Source: Pseudomonas syringae CC1557 (GTDB lineage Bacteria > Pseudomonadota > Gammaproteobacteria > Pseudomonadales > Pseudomonadaceae). Taken from it: DNA of 64,000 bases. The position numbers and the translations under genes are program-made. This document shows positions 8,480 to 16,113 of the stretch, piece after piece. The notes under the pieces are model-generated. The model had not been told where the DNA came from and ran no database searches. It saw nothing but the letters and a program-made list of their open reading frames with translations. The stretch's first letter is position 1; each line of letters opens with the position of its first letter. The DNA is taken from contig NZ_CP007014.1 in assembly GCF_000452705.1 (NCBI RefSeq), forward strand, positions 5,694,025-5,758,024, in the 5' to 3' direction.

Positions 8480-9130
8480 TTATGCCAGCCAGTCCAGAGT
8501 CAGAATCAGCCTGCGCTCGTTATGCGCCAGCGGCGGCGAACGGTGGATCAGGCCGAAGCCTTCATTGCCGTGCCAGCGCTCGCCCTTGAGCAATCCCACG
8601 TCGCCGCTGCCCATCTGCTGAATGTGCGCAGGGTTGCACGGCTCGGCTTCCGCACGACCAAGCTGTTCGCGGTCCAGCACATCTTCCCTGAGCCATTGGC
8701 TGCCAATCCCGCCATAGGTGGTGATCAGGCGCACCGGCACGTGATCGACGTGGAAACGCGGGCACATGGCTTTGTCGAGCACACGCAGCCGTAACCCGAC
8801 ACATTCAGCACCCAGCAGGCAGGCATAGGCGCTTACCAGCCACGAAACGTCGGCGATGAACCCTTCATAGCCGTGCAGATCGGCATACGCCGACGCCAGC
8901 GTGCGCAGATCAGGTTCGACGTCGCCCCCCTTCACGTCCAGCGTCAATGCCTCGGCGAGCGGCTCGCCCATCGACAACAGCAACGCACTGAAGTCGACAA
9001 TGTGTGCAGGCAACTGACGATGCCAGAGCGCAAGGTTCACGCCCTCTTCGACGATCTCGCTTAACACCTCGGGCGTATTGCCCTGTGTCTGCCGAACCGA
9101 GGGCCGAGGTTTCAACCGATACGCGAGCAT
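8480..9130 (-). CDS. DUF1826 domain protein
   Basis: A 216-residue protein of the DUF1826 family. It has a central FHVDHVPVRLITTYGG block with His/Asp residues and an ending GLIHRSPPLAHNERRLILTLD; the pattern resembles cupin or 2-oxoglutarate-oxygenase-like folds, but this is only a resemblance. Its ATG overlaps the stop of the COG0523 GTPase gene in TGATG, so the two are translationally coupled. In Pseudomonas this family sits beside the zinc-responsive COG0523 gene, so a zinc-limitation role is inferred. No biochemical function is known to me. Confidence 0.83.
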   Translation of the reverse strand: MLAYRLKPRPSVRQTQGNTPEVLSEIVEEGVNLALWHRQLPAHIVDFSALLLSMGEPLAEALTLDVKGGDVEPDLRTLASAYADLHGYEGFIADVSWLVSAYACLLGAECVGLRLRVLDKAMCPRFHVDHVPVRLITTYGGIGSQWLREDVLDREQLGRAEAEPCNPAHIQQMGSGDVGLLKGERWHGNEGFGLIHRSPPLAHNERRLILTLDWLA

Positions 9131-10341
9131 CAGGCAGCCACCTCTTCCATATGCCACGAACCGAACGGATCAGCCAGCTCGCGCCAGCACTCGACACCTG
9201 TTGCCATCTCGGCGTCGGTGAGCAGGCAATTGTCCAGTTCAGCTGTCAGCAGCGCAAAATCGATGTTCTGACCGATAAACACCAGCTCTTGTCGGCAATC
9301 GCCGGTTTCGTTGGACCAGTTCTTTAGAATCGATGCAACACTTTCCTTGTCCTCAGGCCAGCCATCACGGTTGACGAAACGCCACCAGCGTCCGGCGAAA
9401 CCATGGCGCATCAAACCACCTGCCTGCGACCAGCTGCCCGCATCCTTGTACTTGCTGGCCAGCCAAAAGAACCCCTTGGAGCGCAGCAGTTTGCCATTGG
9501 TCCACGGGCGGTTGATGAAATCGAAGAAGCGCTGCGGATGAAACGGACGGCGCGCACGATAAGCCGTCGATGCAATCCCGTACTCTTCGGTTTCCGGCAT
9601 GTGATCGCCGCGCATTTCCTTCAGCCAGCCCGGCGCCTGAGAGGCCCGTTCGAAGTCGAAGCGACCGGTATTGAGAATTTTCGCCAGCGGCACCTGGCCC
9701 ATCACCATCGGCACGATCTCGGCCTCCGGATTGAGGCGTTTCAGAATCTCGACAAGCTCTTCCCGATCACTGGAGCTGATCAGATCGATCTTGCTGAGCA
9801 GAATCACGTCGGCGAACTCGATCTGCTCGATCAACAGGTCAGTAATTGAGCGATCATCCTCTTCACCCATGGTTTCACCACGTGTGTCCAGGCCATCCGC
9901 GGCTTCGTAATCGAGCAGAAAGTTCACGCCATCGACCACGGTGACCATGGTGTCCAGGCGCGCCAGGTCGCTCAGGCTCTTGCCTGCTTCATCGCGGAAG
10001 GTGAACGTCTCGGCGACCGGCAGAGGCTCGGAGATTCCGGTGGATTCGATCAATAAATAATCAAAGCGCCCGTCCTGAGCGAGACGGCTGACCTCTTCGA
10101 GCAGGTCTTCGCGCAAGGTGCAGCAAATGCAGCCGTTGCTCATCTCGATCAACTTTTCCTCGGCGCGGTTCAGGCTGACATCGCGCTGGACCTCGCTGCC
10201 GTCGATGTTGATCTCGCTCATATCATTGACGATGACGGCGACCCGCAAGTTTTCACGATTGCGCAGGATGTAATTGAGTAAGGTGCTTTTACCGGCTCCG
10301 AGAAATCCGGAAAGCACGGTAACGGGTAGGCGGTCTGACAT
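9130..10341 (-). CDS. ZigA-like COG0523 zinc metallochaperone GTPase
   Basis: A 403-residue G3E GTPase. Walker A is [10 protein letters not shown] (residues 11-20), the CxCC metal site is CICC (71-74), and SKIDLIS is the NKxD-type base motif. A CobW C-terminal domain lies at about 260-370. Such proteins are thought to deliver zinc to client enzymes when zinc is scarce. The promoter region holds a perfect Zur-type palindrome at 10432-10444, 88 bases before the start. The first gene of a two-gene unit, it overlaps the DUF1826 gene. Confidence 0.92.
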   Translation of the reverse strand: MSDRLPVTVLSGFLGAGKSTLLNYILRNRENLRVAVIVNDMSEINIDGSEVQRDVSLNRAEEKLIEMSNGCICCTLREDLLEEVSRLAQDGRFDYLLIESTGISEPLPVAETFTFRDEAGKSLSDLARLDTMVTVVDGVNFLLDYEAADGLDTRGETMGEEDDRSITDLLIEQIEFADVILLSKIDLISSSDREELVEILKRLNPEAEIVPMVMGQVPLAKILNTGRFDFERASQAPGWLKEMRGDHMPETEEYGIASTAYRARRPFHPQRFFDFINRPWTNGKLLRSKGFFWLASKYKDAGSWSQAGGLMRHGFAGRWWRFVNRDGWPEDKESVASILKNWSNETGDCRQELVFIGQNIDFALLTAELDNCLLTDAEMATGVECWRELADPFGSWHMEEVAA

Positions 10342-10431
10342 CAGGATTCTCCAGGCAGCGGCAAGGCTTGAACCTTGTTCATGGCGGCTGCGACGAATCC
10401 CTCAAGCAGCCAGCTCTAATCACTGAACAAT

Positions 10432-10444
10432 GTTATATTATAAC
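10432..10444. promoter_or_regulatory. Zur-box-like palindrome (divergent promoters)
   Basis: GTTATATTATAAC is a perfect palindrome of the form GTTA-N5-TAAC, the core of known gammaproteobacterial Zur operators. It lies in the 141-base gap between the COG0523 gene (minus) and the small secreted gene at 10483 (plus), 38 bases from the latter's start, so it could control both. Confidence 0.82.
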
Positions 10445-10482
10445 AACACACAATAGCTACTGGCCTTGGTGACAGGTTTTTC

Positions 10483-10860
10483 ATGAAATGGCTCGCAACG
10501 GGATTGTTCGTGCTTTTGACGCTGACTGGCGCGCAGGCGATGGCGGCTGCTCCGGATCTGGCACGCTGTACCCGCAGCGCCTCGATACTGGCGTGCAGCG
10601 ATGCGCTGGGTAATAGCTACAGTGTGGTTACGGCGGGGCTGACGACGTGGTTGAAGGGTTATGAAGTGCTCGAGAAACGTCGCTGGGCGCAAACCAACAG
10701 CCGTTATGGTCAACTGACGTTTTTTACCGGGCTGGCCTCGAATGGCGAAGCCTGGATTGGCACTGTGCAGCGCGTGGGCTGGACCACGATCACGCGTGTC
10801 TCCAGCTCAAGCGGCACCCGCAGCAAGATCACCTGCAGCCGCTTGAACGGCTGCCGCTGA
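10483..10860 (+). CDS. Small secreted protein next to a Zur box, function unknown
   Basis: A 125-residue protein with a Sec signal peptide (MKWLATGLFVLLTLTGAQAMAAA). The mature part has four Cys (ARCTRS, LACSD, ITCSR, GCR), suggesting two disulfides in the periplasm. I do not recognise the family. It is divergent from the COG0523 GTPase and its start lies just 38 bases past the Zur-like palindrome, so zinc-responsive expression is inferred. Its stop is 5 bases from the convergent amidase gene. Confidence 0.78.
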   Translation: MKWLATGLFVLLTLTGAQAMAAAPDLARCTRSASILACSDALGNSYSVVTAGLTTWLKGYEVLEKRRWAQTNSRYGQLTFFTGLASNGEAWIGTVQRVGWTTITRVSSSSGTRSKITCSRLNGCR

Positions 10861-10865
10861 GTGCA

Positions 10866-12089
10866 TCAGGCCTGCTGTTCCTGTTTTTGCGCCTGCACCC
10901 AGGCCATATGCGAATCCACGGGCGGGTTGCGCTGGAAGTAGCGTTGCAGACCCTCGAACAAACCATCTGCCACAGCCTGTTGATGGCGCGCCGTGACCAG
11001 CCGCTGACTGTCGCGGCTGTTGGAGATGAAGCCGGTCTCGACCAGAATCGATGGCACGTCCGGTGACTTGAGCACCGCAAAGCCCGCCTGCTCGACGCGC
11101 TTCTGATGCAGCGTGGTAATGCCTTCCAGACTGCCCAGAACGGTATGCCCCAGTTGCAGACTGGCTGCGATGGTCGCGTTCATCGACATGTCGAGAATCA
11201 CCCCGGCCAGCATCGGATCTTTGTCTTTCAGGTTGAGCAACGACGTCGCACCCAGCAGGTCGGCGCCATTTTCTCGCTGCGCCATGAAGCGCGCTGTCGC
11301 CGAGGTTGCGCCGCCTTCGGACAAGGCAAATACCGAAGCGCCGGAAGCGGTCAGACGAGGCGCCGCGTCAGCATGCACGGAGATGAACATATCGGCGTTG
11401 GATTTGTGCGCGAACTCGACCCGTTTGCGCAACGGCACAAAGAAGTCATCATTGCGTACCAGGCGCACATCGAAGCCCTTCTCGCGCTTCAAGCGTCTGG
11501 CCAGCAACTGCGCGATGGACAACACGACGTCCTTCTCGCGTTCACCACGTGAGCCAACTGCGCCTGGGTCCTTGCCGCCATGCCCGGCGTCGACCACTAC
11601 CATGATGTCGCGTCCGGTGTGGGCTTTGCTCTGAATCGGGACAGGCACTGGCGGCGGCAGCTCGGCCATTTGCACCGGAGCACGCGCTGTGGAACTCATG
11701 TCCAGCACCAATCGATGACCTTGCGAGCCATCGGGGCCAAGCAGAAAGCTGTTGAGCTGCACAGGCGCAGTCAGGTCCAGCACGATGCGCGTGTCATCGC
11801 CGGTGCCGTAATGCCCGGAGCGAATCGATTTGATAACCGTGCGATCCAGCGCCAACTGACTGAAATTGCCGGTCAGCCGTGAACCGCTGACATCAATGAT
11901 CAGACGGTCGGGCGCGGTAAGCGTGAAGGTTTTGTACTGCACCGGGCCGCTCAGATCGAGTACCAGCCGCAGTTTGTCGTTGGTACGCCAAAGGCGTGCG
12001 TTGCTGATCTGCGTGGCGTAGGCACCCAACGGCAGCGTCAGGGCGGCGCTGGCCAACAGCATATTGAGCAACACTTGGCGTCGGTGCAT
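10866..12089 (-). CDS. N-acetylmuramoyl-L-alanine amidase (AmiC type, AMIN + Amidase_3)
   Basis: A 407-residue zinc-dependent amidase that cuts the amide bond between MurNAc and the stem peptide in peptidoglycan, for cell separation and turnover. The start MHRRQVLLNML gives a twin-arginine-like signal. An AMIN domain follows (about 30-140; TQISNARLWRTNDKLRLVLDLS). The catalytic Amidase_3 domain starts at VVVDAGHGGKDPGA, with further ligands in ISVHADA and LVETGFISN. A Zur-box-like sequence lies 60 bases upstream, making this the likely zinc-sparing paralogue of the general AmiC/AmiB. Confidence 0.9.
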   Translation of the reverse strand: MHRRQVLLNMLLASAALTLPLGAYATQISNARLWRTNDKLRLVLDLSGPVQYKTFTLTAPDRLIIDVSGSRLTGNFSQLALDRTVIKSIRSGHYGTGDDTRIVLDLTAPVQLNSFLLGPDGSQGHRLVLDMSSTARAPVQMAELPPPVPVPIQSKAHTGRDIMVVVDAGHGGKDPGAVGSRGEREKDVVLSIAQLLARRLKREKGFDVRLVRNDDFFVPLRKRVEFAHKSNADMFISVHADAAPRLTASGASVFALSEGGATSATARFMAQRENGADLLGATSLLNLKDKDPMLAGVILDMSMNATIAASLQLGHTVLGSLEGITTLHQKRVEQAGFAVLKSPDVPSILVETGFISNSRDSQRLVTARHQQAVADGLFEGLQRYFQRNPPVDSHMAWVQAQKQEQQA

Positions 12090-12149
12090 GGAATGTCTCA
12101 AAGAGCAAATTGAGCATCCTGGCTCAGGAAGGGTTCATCCACATCAATA

Positions 12150-12162
12150 GTAACAATATAAC
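12150..12162. promoter_or_regulatory. Zur-box-like sequence upstream of the amidase gene
   Basis: GTAACAATATAAC matches GTTA-N5-TAAC at 7 of 8 arm positions. It lies 60 bases before the amidase start. Confidence 0.6.
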
Positions 12163-12255
12163 ATGCAGTTACAGGCGGAAGATGAAGCCCTTCATGAAGA
12201 TTCCGTCATGAAATGCCAGCCGCGAGCGACAATAAATCATCGACTTGGCGGCTGA

Positions 12256-12271
12256 TGTTCCACGTGGAACA
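12256..12271. promoter_or_regulatory. parS: parS centromere site
   Basis: TGTTCCACGTGGAACA is the full 16-base palindromic parS bound by chromosomal ParB. It lies in the gap between the amidase promoter region and the end of the DUF3617 gene. The matching parAB genes are at 54669-56342, about 42 kb away and closer to the origin. Confidence 0.95.
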
Positions 12272-12288
12272 TAACTCTATGAATTTGA

Positions 12289-12810
12289 TCAGGTACGTGG
12301 AGCTACAGCGCCGCATTGCGGCCCCAGCCAGACAGCGCGAGTGTCCATGCTGCCGTTCTGTTGCTGACCCGTAGCATTGAACGTCCCGACCACTTTGGTG
12401 GTGAATTCACGGTCACTGAGGAATTGTGCCTGTCCTGTGCCTTGCGCCTTAGGACAGGTGAACTGGAAATTCCAGGTTTTGCCGTTACGCGCGGTGATCT
12501 TTTGCGAGCAACCGGATGCCGGGTCAGTCAGCGGGATATCGTCCGACTTTACCTGGGCCTCGGTCAGGCAGGCTCGTACGCCCTTGCCTCCCAGTGAGAC
12601 ACCCTGCTTCTTCATCATCTGTTCCATCATGGCGCGCTGCTCGGGCGGCAGATTCTGCAACTGCCCGAGCATCAATTGCATGTCCGGCAACTGTTGCCCA
12701 TCGACCTGCATGTTGCTCGTGGTCAGTTCCCATAAGCCCGGTTGCAGCATCTGTGCTTGAGCCAGTGGCGTCGCGAGACAAAACATCCAGGCCAATATGC
12801 GTTTGTTCAT
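12289..12810 (-). CDS. DUF3617 family periplasmic protein
   Basis: A 173-residue exported protein. A Sec signal (MNKRILAWMFCLATPLAQAQ) is followed by the DUF3617 opening LQPGLWELTTSNMQVDGQ, a Met/Gln-rich helical stretch (LMLGQLQNLPPEQRAMMEQMMKKQ), conserved Cys (RACLTEAQV, SGCSQKI, FTCPKA) and a final Trp/Cys pair. The start at 12810 follows AGGAAA. The function of the family is not known to me. It is a single gene, divergent from cls. Confidence 0.85.
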   Translation of the reverse strand: MNKRILAWMFCLATPLAQAQMLQPGLWELTTSNMQVDGQQLPDMQLMLGQLQNLPPEQRAMMEQMMKKQGVSLGGKGVRACLTEAQVKSDDIPLTDPASGCSQKITARNGKTWNFQFTCPKAQGTGQAQFLSDREFTTKVVGTFNATGQQQNGSMDTRAVWLGPQCGAVAPRT

Positions 12811-12978
12811 TTCAAGTTTCCTGCTCGAGCGGTTGAATACAGACAAGGCCGAAGCAATCCGACCCGACGATGAACCTTAGACGGTATAAGCGAAGCCCAG
12901 TTGCACCGGGAATAAAATAGCGACATTCCTGTTCAGCTGTGGTTTGTTAGGCGATAAAAGGCGAGAGCATTGTTCCAC

Positions 12979-14418
12979 ATGGATTATCACAACCCGTATT
13001 TTTTCGGCTATGTCATCGGCTTTCTTCATTTATTGGGCAGCATTGCCGCCATTCACGCCCTGTTAACGGTGCGCACCTCCCAAGGCGCGATTGCCTGGGC
13101 GATGCCGCTGCTGTTCATTCCCTACTTCACCCTGCTGCCTTATCTGGTATTCGGACGCAGTTCGTTCGATGCGTATATCAAGGCGCGTCGTGAAGCCAAC
13201 AAGGAAATGCGCGCAGCCATCGGCAACCTCAACTGGCGGCCATGGATCGAAGAAGCAGTCGCGGCGCGGCGCTCGGACGCTTACGCGGCGCTGCGTGCGA
13301 TGCCAAAGCTGGGGAACATGCCCGCGCTGGCCAACAACAAGGTCAGGCTGCTGATCAATGGCGAAGAAACCTTCGGGGCAATCTTCCAGGCGATCCGCGA
13401 AGCAAAGCAGACGATTCTGGTGCAGTTCTTCATCATTCACGACGACAAGCTCGGGCGTCAGTTGCAAACGCTGCTGCTGGAAAAGGCCGCAGAGGGTGTG
13501 GCGATTTTTGTGCTCTACGATCGCATCGGCAGCCATGCGCTACCGGGCTCTTACATCGACACGTTGCGTGAAGGCGGCGTACAGATAAAAGCATTCGCCA
13601 CGCGCGGTGGCTGGCTCAACCGCTTCCAGATCAACTTCCGTAACCATCGCAAGATCGTGGTCGTAGATGGTCTCAAAGGCTATATGGGCGGGCATAACGT
13701 CGGCGACGAATACATGGGGCTGAAACCGCCGCTGGCACCGTGGCGGGATACGCACGTGGAAACCATCGGCCCGGTAGTCGCTTGCCTGCAAGAGTCATTT
13801 GCCGAAGACTGGTTCTGGGCCACACGTGAACTGCCACCGCTGAGCCTGCCTGAGGAGTTTCCGGAAGACGGCGTACTTTGCCAACTGCTGACCACCGGCC
13901 CGGCCGACGCACAGGAAACCTGCTCGCTGTTCTTCGTCGAAGCGATTCATGCCGCTGAAGAGCGCGTATGGATTACCAGCCCCTACTTCGTTCCCGACGA
14001 AGCGGTATCGGCCGCCCTGACCCTGGCGGTGCTGCGCGGCGTCGACGTGCGTCTGCTGCTCCCCTCGCGTCCTGATCACTATGTGGTCTACGCCGCCTCC
14101 AGCCTGTACGCGTTCGAAGCGGTGCGCGCAGGCGTGCGCGTGTTCCGTTACGAGCCGGGCTTCCTGCACCAGAAAGTAGTATTGGTCGACAGCGAGATCA
14201 CCGCCATCGGCAGCGCCAACCTCGACAACCGCTCGTTCCGTCTCAACTTCGAATTGATGCTACTGACCGTCGACAGCGCGTTTTCCAGCCAGGTCGAAGC
14301 CATGCTCACCGCCGACTTCGCTGCGGCGCGAGAAATAACCCTCCAGGACAGCCACGACACCCGCCGTCTGCATCAGTTGGGCATGCGCGTGGCGAGGCTG
14401 ATTTCACCGATTTTGTGA
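12979..14418 (+). CDS. cls: Cardiolipin synthase
   Basis: A 479-residue phospholipase-D-superfamily enzyme of the inner membrane that condenses two phosphatidylglycerol molecules to cardiolipin and glycerol. Two N-terminal transmembrane helices (about 7-27 and 37-58) are followed by two HKD motifs: [10 protein letters not shown] with GGHNVGDEY, and [10 protein letters not shown] with GSANLDNRS. The ATG at 12979 ([11 protein letters not shown]) is favoured over a TTG three codons earlier because it gives the family length. Confidence 0.95.
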   Translation: MDYHNPYFFGYVIGFLHLLGSIAAIHALLTVRTSQGAIAWAMPLLFIPYFTLLPYLVFGRSSFDAYIKARREANKEMRAAIGNLNWRPWIEEAVAARRSDAYAALRAMPKLGNMPALANNKVRLLINGEETFGAIFQAIREAKQTILVQFFIIHDDKLGRQLQTLLLEKAAEGVAIFVLYDRIGSHALPGSYIDTLREGGVQIKAFATRGGWLNRFQINFRNHRKIVVVDGLKGYMGGHNVGDEYMGLKPPLAPWRDTHVETIGPVVACLQESFAEDWFWATRELPPLSLPEEFPEDGVLCQLLTTGPADAQETCSLFFVEAIHAAEERVWITSPYFVPDEAVSAALTLAVLRGVDVRLLLPSRPDHYVVYAASSLYAFEAVRAGVRVFRYEPGFLHQKVVLVDSEITAIGSANLDNRSFRLNFELMLLTVDSAFSSQVEAMLTADFAAAREITLQDSHDTRRLHQLGMRVARLISPIL

Positions 14419-14479
14419 GCCCGCTTGACGCTATCCACAAACCCGACTGACCTGGACGCTCAGTATCAGGTCTGGAATG

Positions 14480-14645
14480 AGCGGCGCCGCACAGATCTGT
14501 GACGCGGAGCGTCACGAACGGCATTCCCGCGCGGAGCGTGCGGAACGAGAGGTATCCAGGCTTACGACTCTCGTGCCAATGCTCCGCGTTGGTATGCATT
14601 TCTGGACGCTCCGCGTCCGCTCTGGAATGAGCGGTGCGAAGTATC
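14480..14645. repeat. REP-like repeat cluster between convergent cls and cfa
   Basis: This 235-base convergent gap holds GTGACGCGGAGCGTCAC near 14500-14517, then CGTGCCAATGCTCCGCGTTG around 14572-14591 and a further GACGCTCCGCGTC block, flanked by TCTGGAATGAGCGG on both sides. It is the same repeat family as at 1281-1492. Its position between two 3' ends is typical of such elements. No gene is seen. Confidence 0.75.
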
Positions 14646-14653
14646 ATCGTGCG

Positions 14654-15841
14654 TCAACGATAAACATCCTCCCGCGTCAGCGGCAATCCGGTCGAGCCAT
14701 CGGCGAAGGGTTTCACTGCCAGTATCTGGTGCAGGTTGATCCAGCCTTTGGCGAAGCCATACGCGCAGCCTGCAAGGTACAGGCGCCAGATTCGCAATGT
14801 CTGTTCGGGGACGATGCGGGCGGCTTCATCAAGCCGGGCTTCAAGACGCGCGCTCCAGTGTTCCAGGGTTTTGGCGTAATGCGGACGCAGGCTTTCGACG
14901 TCGACCACTTCCAGTCCTGCATCGCTGAGGTGGGCGCTGATCATGGCCAGGTGCGGCAGTTCGCCGTTGGGGAATACATAGCGGTCGATGAACTCTCCGG
15001 CACCGCGGCCCACGGGACGGCCATCCGTATGCAAGGCCGTGATCCCGTGATTCATGACCAGACCGCCCTCCTTTACCGCACCGAACAGGCAACGTGCATA
15101 CAGCGCCAGATTGGCGTGCCCGACGTGTTCGAACATACCGACGCTGACTACCTTGTCGAAACGCGCATCCTGCGGCAGATCGCGGTAGTCGAGCAGTCGC
15201 AGGTCAACCCTGTCCTGCAGACCCTCGGCCTGCACGCGATCCCTGGCCAGCGCCAGTTGCTGCTGACTGAGGGTGATACCGACCACCGTCACGCCATATT
15301 CACGCGCAGCGAATCGCGCAAGTCCGCCCCAACCGCAACCGACGTCCAGCAAGTGCTCACCAGGCTTGAGGCGTAGCTTGCGGCATAGATGATGAAATTT
15401 GTCTTGCTGCGCCTGATCCAGCGACTCTTCACCTGTCTTGAAGTAGGCGCAGGAATAGACCATCTCCCTGTCGAGCCACAGCTGGTAGAAGTCATTAGAC
15501 ACGTCGTAATGGTAGGCAATCGATGCCGCGTCGGAGTTCTTGTCGTGGCGGACGCGCGTGGGGGAAACGTCGCGATCATCGTCATTCAGCAGCGCGTGAG
15601 TCAGCTCATCGCAGACCCGCACCACTTCGCTGATCGAGCCTTCCAGCTCCAGCCGCCCTTCGACAAACGCACTGCCCAGCAGGCCGAGGCTGGGGTGAGC
15701 GAAGTCGGCCACCAGTTGCGGGTCTTTGACCACGATGGTGACACTGGGTGCAGGCCCCAGATCCATTTCGTGACCGTCCCAAAGCTTGAGACGCAAGGGC
15801 AAATGAAGATTCTGCAAGACCGTTGGAAGTTGCGTAAGCAT
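14654..15841 (-). CDS. cfa: Cyclopropane-fatty-acyl-phospholipid synthase
   Basis: A 395-residue SAM-dependent enzyme that converts unsaturated acyl chains of membrane phospholipids to cyclopropane chains, usually on entry to stationary phase. The N-terminal lipid-binding region covers about residues 1-120. The methyltransferase core has LLDVGCGWGGLARFAA as motif I and SVGMFEHVGH downstream, and the catalytic Cys segment is probably YLAGCAYGF. It converges on cls. Enzymes of this family also include SAM-dependent mycolate-type synthases, but length and motifs fit Cfa. Confidence 0.93.
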   Translation of the reverse strand: MLTQLPTVLQNLHLPLRLKLWDGHEMDLGPAPSVTIVVKDPQLVADFAHPSLGLLGSAFVEGRLELEGSISEVVRVCDELTHALLNDDDRDVSPTRVRHDKNSDAASIAYHYDVSNDFYQLWLDREMVYSCAYFKTGEESLDQAQQDKFHHLCRKLRLKPGEHLLDVGCGWGGLARFAAREYGVTVVGITLSQQQLALARDRVQAEGLQDRVDLRLLDYRDLPQDARFDKVVSVGMFEHVGHANLALYARCLFGAVKEGGLVMNHGITALHTDGRPVGRGAGEFIDRYVFPNGELPHLAMISAHLSDAGLEVVDVESLRPHYAKTLEHWSARLEARLDEAARIVPEQTLRIWRLYLAGCAYGFAKGWINLHQILAVKPFADGSTGLPLTREDVYR

Positions 15842-16113
15842 TCAAAATCCCCCCCTTATCCAGAAACTCGCAAAGAGTCATCCAGCAGAGCCCCACTGAA
15901 GGGCCCGGAAAGGCTATTGGCAACGGCAGAACTGCAACGAATCGACTACGGGGAACAGCCTTGCGCCCACTGATTCGAGCCGGGTAACAGCCTGAATTTG
16001 GATCACGCACTAAAGGACTAGCGCTTAATCTGTAACAGAACGCTTCAAAGCTCAAGCCATTTTCGGACCTGCTGGCTGACCCTGCGTGGGCGTCTATGCG
16101 GTATGTCACACGC

